64,000 bases of DNA. It comes from Eubacteriales bacterium (lineage in GTDB: Bacteria > Bacillota > Clostridia > Oscillospirales > Butyricicoccaceae). Location of the stretch: assembly GCA_030524285.1 (NCBI GenBank), contig JAUNGQ010000002.1, positions 90,626 to 154,625 of the forward strand, in the 5' to 3' direction. Below the pieces are notes generated by a model. That model had not been told where the DNA came from, did no database searches, and saw nothing but the letters and a program-made list of their open reading frames with translations. The stretch's first letter is position 1. Every line of letters begins with the position of its first letter. The translations under genes were made by a program, and so were the position numbers. Shown one piece after another: positions 17,446 to 26,058 of this stretch.

Positions 17446-18156
17446 ATGATACATATAGCAATATGCGATGACGAGAGAGATTTTGTCGCATACCTGACTG
17501 GTCTATTAAATCAATACGCCGCAGAAACCGGCGAAGAAATAAAAGTAACTGCTTATTATGATGGCATGGAGCTGATCGAAAAGTACGATACCACCATTGA
17601 TCTGATTTTCCTTGATATTCAAATGCGGCTGGTGAACGGCCTCCGGGCCGCCGAGCGCGTCCGCCAGATGGATGAAAAGGTCGGCATTATCTTTTTGACT
17701 ACCCTCACACAATACGGTTTAGAGGGATATAAATATCAGGCCACCAATTACATCATTAAGCCGATCAGATATGCCCGCCTAAAAGAAGAAATGAAGCAAT
17801 GGCTGGAACGACACCGGCAAGATGACAGCCCATTCATTGTTGTGGCAAATGATGCAGGTAAATTCAAGGTGTTTCTAAAGAGCCTGCGGTTTATTGAAAC
17901 ATTTAACCGCAACCTTTTGTTACACACAGATCAGGAAAATATTATCTGCTACAAAAAGATGAAAGAGCTTGAAACAGAGTTGGTGCAACATGGGTTTGTG
18001 CGCTGCCATTCCGGGTATCTCGTTAATCTGTTCTATGTGATGCGGATTGAAAAGCTGGATATTATTTTGACTACTGGTGAAAGGGTTCCCATAAGTCAAC
18101 CGAAACGAAAGGAATTTATGGAACGGCTGGCAGACTATTGGGGGGACTGGCTATGA
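17446..18156 (+). CDS. LytTR-family response regulator
   Basis: 236 residues from ATG 17446 behind AGAGGTGA. Residues 1-120 are a receiver (acidic pair in CDDE, phospho-acceptor Asp 57 in LIFLDIQM, Thr/Lys in FLTT and IIKPI). The rest is a LytTR DNA-binding domain (FLKSLRFIETFNRNLLLHT, FVRCHSGYLVNLFYV). AgrA-type regulators bind direct repeats about 21 bases apart; such a pair lies upstream of the ABC transporter at 19500-19534. The stop overlaps the kinase start. Confidence 0.93.
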   Translation: MIHIAICDDERDFVAYLTGLLNQYAAETGEEIKVTAYYDGMELIEKYDTTIDLIFLDIQMRLVNGLRAAERVRQMDEKVGIIFLTTLTQYGLEGYKYQATNYIIKPIRYARLKEEMKQWLERHRQDDSPFIVVANDAGKFKVFLKSLRFIETFNRNLLLHTDQENIICYKKMKELETELVQHGFVRCHSGYLVNLFYVMRIEKLDIILTTGERVPISQPKRKEFMERLADYWGDWL

Positions 18157-19448
18157 CACAGACGATATTTTATATCTGTTTGGATTTGATTGGTACAGTG
18201 TCAGAAATGTGCCTGCTCTATGCCTGTACGGATATTTTTTGTAAAAGGAATGACCGTGTAATTCTAAGGTTATTTCCATATATATCAACAGCTTTACTTA
18301 TATGCGCTATGACATGGCTCATACCATTAGGAGCAATAAAGACTTTGGTATTTGCCGTATATTTCGTTGTGGTGCAACGGTTTATCTTAAAAGAATACTG
18401 GCATAGGCTGATTATGGCATTTTCTTTGTTTTTCATTTTGCTTATCATAAGTGATTTTGCCTGTTTGGTTGTAACGGATGCGGTCTTAGGACATACCAGC
18501 GTTATGGTGGGAAATAATGTTGTGAACGTGTGGCAATACTTTCTGCTAAAATTTATTGTGATTGGAGTTATTATATTTTCTCTTTACAAGGGGTTTCGCA
18601 ATTTCAGCTATCAGGTGCAGCGCAGGGATGCGGCTATCATATTGTCATACGGTGTCATTACTTACTTAGTGCTGTATTATAGTACAGGAAAGGGCTTCTT
18701 TTCAGGTGATGTCAATTACTTTGATTTCACGATTGGTATTAGTGGACTGCTGTTAGGCGTTCTGCTTCTATTACTTTTCCTGTATCAGAAGAACAGTAAC
18801 TACTTGAAACTACAAAAAAGCATGGCACAGCAGCAGATACGGGAAATGGAACTAAAATACGCATATTATGAAGATAAATTCAAAGACGAGGAACGAGTTA
18901 GAGAGATTTACCACGATTTGAAGAACCATCTTCTTATTCTTCAGACACAGCAGGCCAATAATGCAGAATCACAGCAAATGATAGCCTCCCTGCAAGAACA
19001 GATTTCAGCCTTTGAAGATTATCAACATACTGGAAATGAGTTTTTGGATATTATTATCCGTGATAAGGCGAAAAAAGCAAAGGAGAAAAACATTGACTTT
19101 AGTGCGGTAATCCGCTTTGAAGAAATAGAGTTCATTACGCCATTGGATATTAGTACCATCTTCGGCAATGCGATTGACAATGCGCTGGAAGCCAGTCTGA
19201 AATTGCCTGCGGATGAACGGGTCGTCACGGTCAAAGCAAACCGCTTCCGGGATATGTTGTCTATCGTTATCAAGAACAACTGCCTTACAACGGAGGATGC
19301 TGGACTGACTACTACAAAAGACGATTTGTTTTTACACGGGTTCGGGCTGAAAAACATTCGGCAGGCTGTTGAGAAGTATGGAGGACAGCTTGCAATCCAT
19401 CAGGAACAGGGCAGCTTTATCCTGAAAATCATCATACCAATTCCATAA
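18153..19448 (+). CDS. GHKL sensor histidine kinase (AgrC-like)
   Basis: 431 residues from ATG 18153, overlapping the regulator stop by 4 bases. Six to seven hydrophobic segments fill residues 1-215, then a coiled linker, the phospho-acceptor region YHDLKNHLLIL (His near 253) and a GHKL ATPase (IFGNAIDNALEAS, GFGLKNIRQAV). This is the layout of kinases that sense peptides at the membrane. With the ABC transporter downstream it probably forms a peptide-sensing and detoxification unit; the signal is unknown. Confidence 0.93.
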   Translation: MTQTIFYICLDLIGTVSEMCLLYACTDIFCKRNDRVILRLFPYISTALLICAMTWLIPLGAIKTLVFAVYFVVVQRFILKEYWHRLIMAFSLFFILLIISDFACLVVTDAVLGHTSVMVGNNVVNVWQYFLLKFIVIGVIIFSLYKGFRNFSYQVQRRDAAIILSYGVITYLVLYYSTGKGFFSGDVNYFDFTIGISGLLLGVLLLLLFLYQKNSNYLKLQKSMAQQQIREMELKYAYYEDKFKDEERVREIYHDLKNHLLILQTQQANNAESQQMIASLQEQISAFEDYQHTGNEFLDIIIRDKAKKAKEKNIDFSAVIRFEEIEFITPLDISTIFGNAIDNALEASLKLPADERVVTVKANRFRDMLSIVIKNNCLTTEDAGLTTTKDDLFLHGFGLKNIRQAVEKYGGQLAIHQEQGSFILKIIIPIP

Positions 19449-19462
19449 ACAAAACGAGTGAT

Positions 19463-19501
19463 ACACACCATGCGGAAAACTGTTCGCATGGTGTGTTTTT
19501 T
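19463..19501 (+). terminator. Intrinsic terminator
   Basis: Perfect 12-base stem ACACACCATGCG (19463-19474) with CGCATGGTGTGT (19485-19496), then a T tract. Ends the two-component operon. Confidence 0.93.
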
Positions 19502-19534
19502 AGAATAGGCAACGTCAATGTTAGAATAGGCAAC
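19500..19534 (+). promoter_or_regulatory. Candidate LytTR operator
   Basis: TTAGAATAGGCAAC at 19500-19513 and again at 19521-19534, exactly 21 bases apart, ending 5 bases before the -35 box of the ABC transporter promoter. This is the spacing and place expected for a LytTR activator. Confidence 0.75.
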
Positions 19535-19539
19535 AGAGA

Positions 19540-19568
19540 TTGAATAAGATTTCACGCTTTTTTATACT
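19540..19568 (+). promoter_or_regulatory. Promoter of the ABC transporter operon
   Basis: TTGAAT (19540-19545), 17-base spacer, TATACT (19563-19568). Confidence 0.75.
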
Positions 19569-19616
19569 GACTGTAGGTAAATGAAATTGCCATTTTAAGA
19601 AAGCGAGGATACTACG

Positions 19617-20285
19617 ATGAGCATATTGCAAACAACCAATCTATGCAAAACCTACGGTCAAAAGCCGAATATCGTAAAGGCTCTTGATGGTGTGACCATT
19701 ACTGTTGATAAAGGCGAGTTCGTTGCCATTATCGGAACATCCGGCAGCGGCAAATCTACCCTGCTTCATATGCTGGGCGGCCTTGACCGTCCTACTTCCG
19801 GCAACGTAAAGGTGGACAATTTTGAGCTGGGGAAACTGAATGACGAAAACCTGACTGTGTTCCGCCGCCAGCGTATCGGCTTTATTTTCCAGAATTACAA
19901 CCTGGTTCCTGTATTGAGCGTGTGGGAAAACATTATTTTCCCTATTACGCTGGATGGTAAAACGTCAGATCAGCAGTTTATCATGGAGATCGTCAAGCTG
20001 CTTGGCTTAGAAAAGAAATTAGACAATCTCCCCAATAATCTTTCCGGCGGCCAGCAGCAGCGTGTGGCGATTGCCAGAGCATTAGCCAGCAAACCCGCTA
20101 TTATCCTGGCCGATGAACCTACCGGCAATCTGGACAGCAAGACCAGTGATGAAGTGATCGAGCTTTTGAAAGTCACCAGCAAGAAATTCCATCAGACTAT
20201 CGTAATGATAACCCATAACCCGGAGATTGCGGAACAGGCTGACCGCACCATCCGTATTGAGGATGGGCGGATTGCCCAGCAGTAA
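19617..20285 (+). CDS. ABC transporter ATPase, MacB/BceA type
   Basis: 222 residues, a stand-alone ATPase with Walker [10 protein letters not shown], the Q-loop IFQNYNLVP, signature [15 protein letters not shown] and Walker [14 protein letters not shown], the family hallmark of MacB/LolD/BceA. Start behind AGCGAGG. It works with the FtsX-type permease 11 bases downstream. Its promoter carries the LytTR operator, so the preceding two-component system probably controls it. Likely role: antimicrobial peptide resistance or export. Confidence 0.95.
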   Translation: MSILQTTNLCKTYGQKPNIVKALDGVTITVDKGEFVAIIGTSGSGKSTLLHMLGGLDRPTSGNVKVDNFELGKLNDENLTVFRRQRIGFIFQNYNLVPVLSVWENIIFPITLDGKTSDQQFIMEIVKLLGLEKKLDNLPNNLSGGQQQRVAIARALASKPAIILADEPTGNLDSKTSDEVIELLKVTSKKFHQTIVMITHNPEIAEQADRTIRIEDGRIAQQ

Positions 20286-20296
20286 GGAGGGGCCGT

Positions 20297-22849
20297 ATGT
20301 TCAAACCAATTCAAATACTTTCAAGGCGATTATTTAAGACTAACAAGGGCCGGAACATTGTAGCGGTGCTTGCAATCATTCTGACAACCTTAATGTTTAC
20401 TACTCTGTTTGTTCTTTCGCAGAGTATGAGCAAAAATTTGGTTGAAATGACGTTTCGCCAGACTGGGTATGACGCCCAAATCTCTTTTAAGTCTATTACA
20501 ACCGAACAGGTTGATTTGATCGCATCCCATCCAGATGTAGCGGAAATCGGAGAAAGCATTATCCTGGGCTTGGCTGAAAATAAGGAATTGGCAGGCCGAC
20601 AGGTAGAAATCCGTTGGGGAGATAGCAGCTATGCGGAACATTCCTTTGCAATGCCCGATGTTGGTACTTTGCCCCAGGCAGCGGATGAAATTGCATTGGA
20701 CACACTTGTTCTTGACCGATTAGGTATTCCGCATGAGCTGGGGCAGACTGTCACGCTGCAATGGCGCAAAGATTTATCAGGGGATGAAGTTTTGACCTCT
20801 ACGTTCAAGCTATGCGGGTATTGGGAGGGAAATCAATCTGTCTATGCAAGCATGGCCTGGGTCAGCCGGGATTATGCCGGGGAAATGACAAACGGCGTAG
20901 ATGGCAACGCACAGGGGCAGCTTCTTGGTACGCACATGGCGCAGGTAAACTTGTTCAGAGATAACCAGATTGAAGCTGATATACAAACCATCTTGTCTGA
21001 TACGGGCTTGACAGGCTTGAAATACAATGTAAATCTGGCATACTCGTCAGAGATAAGCACTACCGCATTACAAGAAAATATCCCTATGTATTTCGGTATG
21101 ATTTTGGTGTTCCTGGCGGGCTATCTGATTATTTACAATATCTTTCAGATTTCCGTTACAGCCGATATTCAATTTTACGGAAAACTGAAAACGCTTGGTA
21201 CAACAAAGAAACAGTTAAAGCGACTGATCTACGGGCAGGCTAACAGGCTGTGTCTGATTGGTATTCCCATCGGATTAGTTTTCGGTTATCTGCTTGGCGC
21301 GGTACTTGTGCCGGTGCTTGTGGGAACAATCAGCACTCGCGCCGTTGTTGCGGTAAATCCAGTTATTTTCATTGGGTCTGCACTGTTTGCATGGCTCACA
21401 GTCGTTTTCTCTTGTCTGCGTCCGGCTCGTTTGGCGGGTAAGGTATCTCCTATTGAAGCGTTGCGGTACAATGATACCAGCACTTCCATAAAGAAAAAGA
21501 CAAAGAAAGGACAGTGGGGCGCATCTTTGTCCGGGATGGCCTGGGCGAATTTAGGGCGCAACAGAAAAAGAACGGTTACGGTGATCTGCTCATTGACACT
21601 TGGCCTTGTTCTATTAAGCTGCTTCTATGCGAAAAACGCATCCTTTGATATGGAAAAGTATCTGTCTGCATTGACAATAGCAGACTTTGAATTATCAGAC
21701 GCAACAGACGGGGATTTTATCGGAGGTTATAATCCCTACGGAAACACCCTGAATGATGATTTGATTTCCAGCGTGGAAACTTTAGACGGGTTGGAAAAGA
21801 CGGGACATTTGTATTCCCATCAGCTTAGTTGGGATATGGACGGGCAGACTGTCCAGAATTTGAAAGATTTTTGTTTATCGGACTTGTTTTCCTATATCGC
21901 AGGTTATGCGCCAGATGTGGCGCAGGCAACACAGGATGCAATTACGTCCGAAACGGTTGATACGGTCATGTATGGCCTTGATGGTATTCCGCTGGAAACG
22001 ATTGTTCAAAAGCAATACCTGCTTGCGGGAACCTATAATGCGGATGAATTTGCAACCGGGAATTATGTCTTGGCGATTGGCCCTGCTGCAGAGAAAGAAG
22101 AATTTGAAAACGGTACTGTATTACCGACTGCTTCTGTTGGCGCAACGGTTACAATAGAAGGACGGCAATATACGGTGATGGCGGTTGTTTACCCTGTAAA
22201 CTCGATTGAATATGGAGCAATGGAAACAGGTGCAGGAACCGGCTTTAATTTAGGTTTCGTCTTGCCAGCAGACACTTTCCGGGAATTGTGGCCTGATAAT
22301 ACACTCCGAAAGCTGTTTTTCAATGTCGCTGACGAAGAAATAGAGGCTGCACAAAAAATGCTTGATGACTATACGGAAAGTGTTGAAAGTAGGCTTCCAG
22401 TTACTTCACGCAAAACAATGATCGAGCAATACAAATCCGAAACACGTTCTTCTGCGGTCATGGGAAATACGATCAGTGTAGTAATCGCCTTGGTCGGCAT
22501 CCTTAATTTTGTGAATAGCATGGTAACGGCTATCGTAAGCCGCCGAAAAGAATTTGCCATGATACAGAGCATTGGCATGACGAAGCGGCAGCTCCGCAAA
22601 ATGCTGATTTTGGAGGGGCTTGACTATGCAGGCATTACCCTGATTGCGTCCTATGTTATCAGTGTATTAGCCGTTGGAATTGGTGTTCGTGCAATGGTTG
22701 CCGAGGGATATTCCACATTCCATTTTACACTTATGCCGCTTGTGATCTGCACACCAATCTTGATTATCTTTGCAATTTTGATTCCGTATATTTGCTTTAA
22801 GAATCTGGAGAAGCAAAGTATCGTGGAACGGCTAAGGGCTACTGAATAA
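20297..22849 (+). CDS. ABC transporter permease with two FtsX domains
   Basis: 850 residues behind AAGGAGGGG. Hydrophobic segments lie near residues 20-42, then about 260-285, 320-345, 350-370, then 415-435, and three at the C-terminus (near 725, 775, 815). Between them are two large extracytoplasmic regions. The FtsX signature appears twice (FYGKLKTLGTTKKQLKRLI and FAMIQSIGMTKRQLRKMLI). This is the permease of the MacB-like exporter coded with the ATPase upstream. A specific substrate cannot be inferred. Confidence 0.93.
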   Translation: MFKPIQILSRRLFKTNKGRNIVAVLAIILTTLMFTTLFVLSQSMSKNLVEMTFRQTGYDAQISFKSITTEQVDLIASHPDVAEIGESIILGLAENKELAGRQVEIRWGDSSYAEHSFAMPDVGTLPQAADEIALDTLVLDRLGIPHELGQTVTLQWRKDLSGDEVLTSTFKLCGYWEGNQSVYASMAWVSRDYAGEMTNGVDGNAQGQLLGTHMAQVNLFRDNQIEADIQTILSDTGLTGLKYNVNLAYSSEISTTALQENIPMYFGMILVFLAGYLIIYNIFQISVTADIQFYGKLKTLGTTKKQLKRLIYGQANRLCLIGIPIGLVFGYLLGAVLVPVLVGTISTRAVVAVNPVIFIGSALFAWLTVVFSCLRPARLAGKVSPIEALRYNDTSTSIKKKTKKGQWGASLSGMAWANLGRNRKRTVTVICSLTLGLVLLSCFYAKNASFDMEKYLSALTIADFELSDATDGDFIGGYNPYGNTLNDDLISSVETLDGLEKTGHLYSHQLSWDMDGQTVQNLKDFCLSDLFSYIAGYAPDVAQATQDAITSETVDTVMYGLDGIPLETIVQKQYLLAGTYNADEFATGNYVLAIGPAAEKEEFENGTVLPTASVGATVTIEGRQYTVMAVVYPVNSIEYGAMETGAGTGFNLGFVLPADTFRELWPDNTLRKLFFNVADEEIEAAQKMLDDYTESVESRLPVTSRKTMIEQYKSETRSSAVMGNTISVVIALVGILNFVNSMVTAIVSRRKEFAMIQSIGMTKRQLRKMLILEGLDYAGITLIASYVISVLAVGIGVRAMVAEGYSTFHFTLMPLVICTPILIIFAILIPYICFKNLEKQSIVERLRATE

Positions 22850-22900
22850 ATTTTACTGTTTAGATGAAATAACGAGAAATGTCGAGAGAGGTGTAGGTCA

Positions 22901-23304
22901 ATGGGAAAGTAATGGTACTGACTTTATCAGACTCAGAAGAACACATCATGGATAAGGTTATGGCAGTTCTGTCAGAAGAACAGACCATAGAACGAGTTCA
23001 TATCCCAGCTGAACCAGCACTCACCTTTTCGAGTCTGGAGATACGGCCACAGAGGCGGCAGATATTATTGCGCGGCAAGGAGATCGAGCTGACCACCAGA
23101 GAGTTTGATGTGCTGTATTACCTCGCCCGGTACGCAGGTCAGGTCCTCACTGCCGGGCAGATTTATGAGGCCGTAAGTGGTGAGCGTGCCGTCTGCGACT
23201 ATCACAGTGTAGAGAGCAGCATCTATTCAATCCGCAGGAAGCTGGGGCGTGATGTCATCCTCACAGTTCGGGGATACGGGTATAAATTTAATCCGGATAT
23301 ATAA
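22901..23304 (+). repeat. 404-bp direct repeat, copy A
   Basis: Matches 25651-26054 over its whole length without gaps, with scattered substitutions. It contains an entire orphan winged-helix gene and its short upstream frame. The spacing between copies is 2750 bases. Confidence 0.9.
22912..23304 (+). CDS. Orphan OmpR-type winged-helix protein, copy A
   Basis: 130 residues. About 40 N-terminal residues of unclear fold precede a complete Trans_reg_C winged helix (ELTTREFDVLYYLARYAGQ, then VESSIYSIRRKLG and TVRGYGYKF). There is no receiver domain. The start overlaps the stop of a three-codon frame ATG-GGA-AAG-TAA through TAATG, and that frame has the better ribosome site (GAGAGGTG), so translation may be coupled. 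The second copy at 25662 differs at 10 of 130 residues by my count. Probably a DNA-binding regulator; targets unknown. Confidence 0.8.
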   Translation: MVLTLSDSEEHIMDKVMAVLSEEQTIERVHIPAEPALTFSSLEIRPQRRQILLRGKEIELTTREFDVLYYLARYAGQVLTAGQIYEAVSGERAVCDYHSVESSIYSIRRKLGRDVILTVRGYGYKFNPDI

Positions 23305-23319
23305 GCTTATAACCGAGAG

Positions 23320-23356
23320 AAGGACCAATCTGAGCGTTCAGACTGGTCCTTTCTTT
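23320..23356 (+). terminator. Terminator after winged-helix copy A
   Basis: Stem AAGGACCAATCTGA (23320-23333) with TCAGACTGGTCCTT (23338-23351), one mismatch, then TCTTTC. Confidence 0.75.
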
Positions 23357-23374
23357 CGGTTTGGCTATGCTGTT

Positions 23375-23773
23375 TTAATGGACATTGCTTGGCGGTTCTT
23401 TCATCCGGTTTATAAATACAAGGACCTCGCAGATGGCCTCCGTCCTGCTGTAACCGAGTTCGGTCATGCGACTCAGATACTGGTATACAAAGCTTTGTGC
23501 CTTATCCAAACGGAGCAGCTGAATGGTGTTTTCGTCAGGCAGGACAAAGAAACCTTCGCCAGATTTAATCAGCAGCTGTTCAGTCACGAGGCAGCGATAT
23601 GCTTTTTGTACGGCTGCAGGATTGATGCGCAGCTGCTTGGCAAGCTGGCGATAGGATGGCAGTTTATGCCCTGCACCAATTTTCCCACTGAGAATGCCGT
23701 AACGGAGTTTATCAGCCAGCTGCAAATGCTCATGTGCGATAAAGTAACAAACAATAATTTGATAGATAGCCAA
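23375..23773 (-). CDS. GntR-family regulator, short (YtrA-like)
   Basis: 132 residues, starting at a TTG (23773) one codon after an in-frame stop. The winged helix is clear (LQLADKLRYGILSGKI, LPSYRQLAKQLRINPAAVQKAYRCL, then the wing EGFFVLPD), with a short helical C-terminus as in YtrA-type members. The weak start and the lack of a good ribosome site leave open a slight 5' loss. It is divergent from the FMN riboswitch unit, and TTCCGAAA repeats at 23796-23803 and 23807-23814 lie between them as possible operators. Confidence 0.75.
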   Translation of the reverse strand: MAIYQIIVCYFIAHEHLQLADKLRYGILSGKIGAGHKLPSYRQLAKQLRINPAAVQKAYRCLVTEQLLIKSGEGFFVLPDENTIQLLRLDKAQSFVYQYLSRMTELGYSRTEAICEVLVFINRMKEPPSNVH

Positions 23774-23827
23774 CCACTATTCCGCTTGCAAGAACTTCCG
23801 AAAAGTTTCCGAAATGGCCGTGTTACA

Positions 23828-23856
23828 TTGTTATTTCAGCGAATTTATATTAAAAT
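23828..23856 (+). promoter_or_regulatory. Promoter of the riboswitch-controlled riboflavin unit
   Basis: TTGTTA (23828-23833), 17-base spacer, TAAAAT (23851-23856), about 20 bases upstream of the RFN element. Confidence 0.65.
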
Positions 23857-23875
23857 ATAAAAACAAGCAAACAAA

Positions 23876-23985
23876 TGTCTTCGGGGCTGGGTGAAATTCC
23901 CAACTGGCGGTATAGTCCGCAAGCGTGAAAGCGCATGATTTGGTGTAATTCCAAAACCAACAGTACAGTCTGGATGAGAGAAGAT
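23876..23985 (+). ncRNA. FMN riboswitch (RFN element)
   Basis: The conserved RFN blocks are all present in order: TCTTCGGGGC, GGGTGAAATTCCCAACTGG, CGGTATAGTCCGC, a variable stem, GATTTGGTGTAATTCCAAAACC and AACAGTACAGTCTGGATGAGAGAAGA. It binds FMN. A terminator follows at 24044-24083, and AAACAG/CTGTTT segments between them can form an alternative fold, so high FMN should stop transcription of the transporter and kinase genes. Confidence 0.96.
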
Positions 23986-24043
23986 ATAAAACAGGCATTG
24001 GGGATTCAAAAATTCCTTGTATAATCTGTTTTACAGCTTTAGA

Positions 24044-24083
24044 AATAGCACCTGTAAAGACATTTTTGCAGATGCTATTTTTT
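24044..24083 (+). terminator. Terminator of the FMN riboswitch expression platform
   Basis: AATAGCA (24044-24050) pairs with TGCTATT (24073-24079), extended by CTG/CAG, and is followed by a T tract just upstream of the RibU ribosome site. Confidence 0.8.
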
Positions 24084-24102
24084 GTTGGAGGGAAATTTGA
24101 AA

Positions 24103-24747
24103 ATGAATACTAATGTCAGAAAAATCACAATAACTGCTATGCTCTGCGCTATTTCTTATGTGGTAATGGCGGTAGGAAGAATACCGATTGTTTTGTTTCT
24201 CAAGTACGACCCTAAAGATGTTGTAATTACTTTGGGTGGTCTAATCTGGGGGCCATTGACATCTTGCATTGTGTCAATAATCGTGTCGTTTATTGAAATG
24301 ATGACGGTTAGCGATACTGGTATTTTGGGTTGCATTATGAATATTGTATCTACCTGCTCTTTTGCCTGTACCGCAGCTTTTATTTACAAAAAAAGACATA
24401 CCTTACATGGCGCATTGTTAGGATTGATTTTAGGAAGTATGGCTATGGTTGCAATTATGCTTTTGTGGAATTATTTAATAACACCGCTTTATATGGGTTA
24501 TCCCCGTGAAGCAGTCACAAAATTGCTCTTGCCTGCATTTTTGCCGTTCAACTTACTAAAAGCCGGACTAAACGCCAGTATTACATTTTTCCTGTATAAA
24601 CCAGTAGTAACCGCTTTGCGAAAAAGCGGATTTATTGAAAGCGAGAATGTGAAAAAGAGAAATAAGCCAATCGGACTATATCTTATTTTCACAATGATAA
24701 TTGTGACTTGTATTTTGATTGTACTGTCTATGAATGGCCTAATTTGA
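24103..24747 (+). CDS. ribU: Riboflavin ECF transporter S component RibU
   Basis: 214 residues with about six hydrophobic segments, ATG 24103 behind GGAGGG. The sequence resembles ECF S components (ITAMLCAISYVVMAVGRIPIV, KYDPKDVVITLGGLIWGP), and the FMN riboswitch directly upstream fixes the substrate class as riboflavin. It binds the vitamin in the membrane and needs the shared ECF energy module, which is not in this window. The flavokinase gene starts 10 bases downstream. Confidence 0.93.
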   Translation: MNTNVRKITITAMLCAISYVVMAVGRIPIVLFLKYDPKDVVITLGGLIWGPLTSCIVSIIVSFIEMMTVSDTGILGCIMNIVSTCSFACTAAFIYKKRHTLHGALLGLILGSMAMVAIMLLWNYLITPLYMGYPREAVTKLLLPAFLPFNLLKAGLNASITFFLYKPVVTALRKSGFIESENVKKRNKPIGLYLIFTMIIVTCILIVLSMNGLI

Positions 24748-24757
24748 GGATATGCTG

Positions 24758-25471
24758 ATGAAAGAAAAGAATATATCTTTATGCGGTAAAGTTGTTCACG
24801 GCAGAGGTATTGGAAAACTTGTAGGAAGCCCCACCGCTAATTTAGAAATATTGTCAAAAGAAAATACACCAATACCAGGAGTTTACGCTTCCTCTGTTTG
24901 TTGGAAAGAGAAAACATATTATGCCGTTACTCACATAGGGAATCGTCCTACTATTGATAATGACGAAAACATTTCAATAGAAGTCCATTTGCTGAATTTC
25001 AATCAAGATATTTACGGAGAAAAGCTTCTTGTTAAACTATGTACCAAATTAAGAGAACCACAAAAATTCAGCGATTTATCGGCGTTGCTAAATCAGATTA
25101 GACGAGATTGTATAGCAACAAGGAAATTTTTTGCTTTGGGTGATTTACCGACTGCATTATACATGGATATAGAAAAGCATAAGGTATCAGTTGAAAATAC
25201 AGAAGTATTTTTATCAACGAAAGAGTTTGATATTTTGTATCTGCTATATTCTAATCCAGATGTTACGTTTAGCAAAGGACAGATTTACCAAGCTGTATGG
25301 CATGAGCTTTCAAACGACTATTTTCATGCAGTAGAAAACACGATTTATCAAATCAGAAAAAAGTTACGCCTATATTTGAATGACCAGGATTGTATAAAAA
25401 CGGTTGTAGGATATGGATATAAATTTCAAATGAATAGCAAAATCAGCCGAGCCAGTCAACGGTCAAGATGA
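24758..25471 (+). CDS. Riboflavin kinase domain fused to OmpR-type winged helix
   Basis: 237 residues from ATG 24758, seven bases after GAGGA. Residues about 5-125 are a bacterial flavokinase domain as at the C-terminus of RibF: GKVVHGRGIGKLVGSPTANLEI (the PTAN loop), GVYASSV, HIGNRPT, EVHLLNF and LREPQKFSDLSALLNQI. Residues about 135-228 are a Trans_reg_C winged helix (STKEFDILYLLYSNPD, VENTIYQIRKKL, TVVGYGYKF), related to the orphan proteins in the flanking repeats. The FMN synthetase (adenylyltransferase) domain of RibF is absent. I infer an enzyme-regulator that makes FMN or senses riboflavin; whether it is catalytically active is unknown. Confidence 0.88.
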   Translation: MKEKNISLCGKVVHGRGIGKLVGSPTANLEILSKENTPIPGVYASSVCWKEKTYYAVTHIGNRPTIDNDENISIEVHLLNFNQDIYGEKLLVKLCTKLREPQKFSDLSALLNQIRRDCIATRKFFALGDLPTALYMDIEKHKVSVENTEVFLSTKEFDILYLLYSNPDVTFSKGQIYQAVWHELSNDYFHAVENTIYQIRKKLRLYLNDQDCIKTVVGYGYKFQMNSKISRASQRSR

Positions 25472-25650
25472 ACGGCGCCGCCGTTGACAGCCTACCCGCC
25501 TTTGCTGGTAGGCAATAAAAAATCCTGCGGCAACCTCAGCCTATTTTGCTCAGACTTCTTGCTTCCCGTTAATATTATTTGGTATCCAAGCCAGACTGAT
25601 TTGTGTAAAGACACAATGTACCAAAGTTTATTTGGAAATGAGGTGATGGT
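25472..25650 (+). other. Spacer between flavokinase gene and repeat copy B
   Basis: 179 bases with a hairpin GCCTACC-N10-GGTAGGC near 25490-25513 but no T tract after it. Nothing else is evident. Confidence 0.4.
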
Positions 25651-26054
25651 ATGGGAAAGTAATGGTGCTGACTTTATCAGATGCAGAAGAACACATCATG
25701 GATAAGGTCATGGCAGTTCTGTCAGAAGAACAAACTATAGAGCATATTTATATCCCAACTGAACCAGCACTCACCTTTTCGAGTCTGGAGATACGGCCAC
25801 AGAGGCGGCAGATATTATTGAATGGCAAGGAGATCGAACTGACCACCAGAGAGTTTGATGTACTGTATTACCTCGCCCAGTACGCAGGCCAGGTCCTCAC
25901 GGCCCAGCAGATCTATGAGGCCGTAAGCGGTGAGAGTGCCGTCTGCGACTATCACAGTGTAGAGAGCAGCATCTATTCGATCCGCAGGAAGCTGGGGCGT
26001 GATGCCATCCTCACAGTTCGGGGATACGGGTATAAATTTAATCCGGATATATAG
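25651..26054 (+). repeat. 404-bp direct repeat, copy B
   Basis: Second copy of 22901-23304. Recombination between the two would delete 2750 bases with the GntR gene, riboswitch, RibU and flavokinase fusion, leaving a single winged-helix gene. Confidence 0.9.
25662..26054 (+). CDS. Orphan OmpR-type winged-helix protein, copy B
   Basis: 130 residues, 10 differences from copy A, mostly in the N-terminal part (ERVHIPA versus EHIYIPT) and in and beside the recognition region. The TAATG overlap with a three-codon ATG-GGA-AAG frame is kept, here with ribosome site GAGGTGATGG. Because both copies remain open and changes avoid the winged-helix core, both are probably functional. It ends with its own terminator. 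Confidence 0.8.
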   Translation: MVLTLSDAEEHIMDKVMAVLSEEQTIEHIYIPTEPALTFSSLEIRPQRRQILLNGKEIELTTREFDVLYYLAQYAGQVLTAQQIYEAVSGESAVCDYHSVESSIYSIRRKLGRDAILTVRGYGYKFNPDI

Positions 26055-26058
26055 TTGA

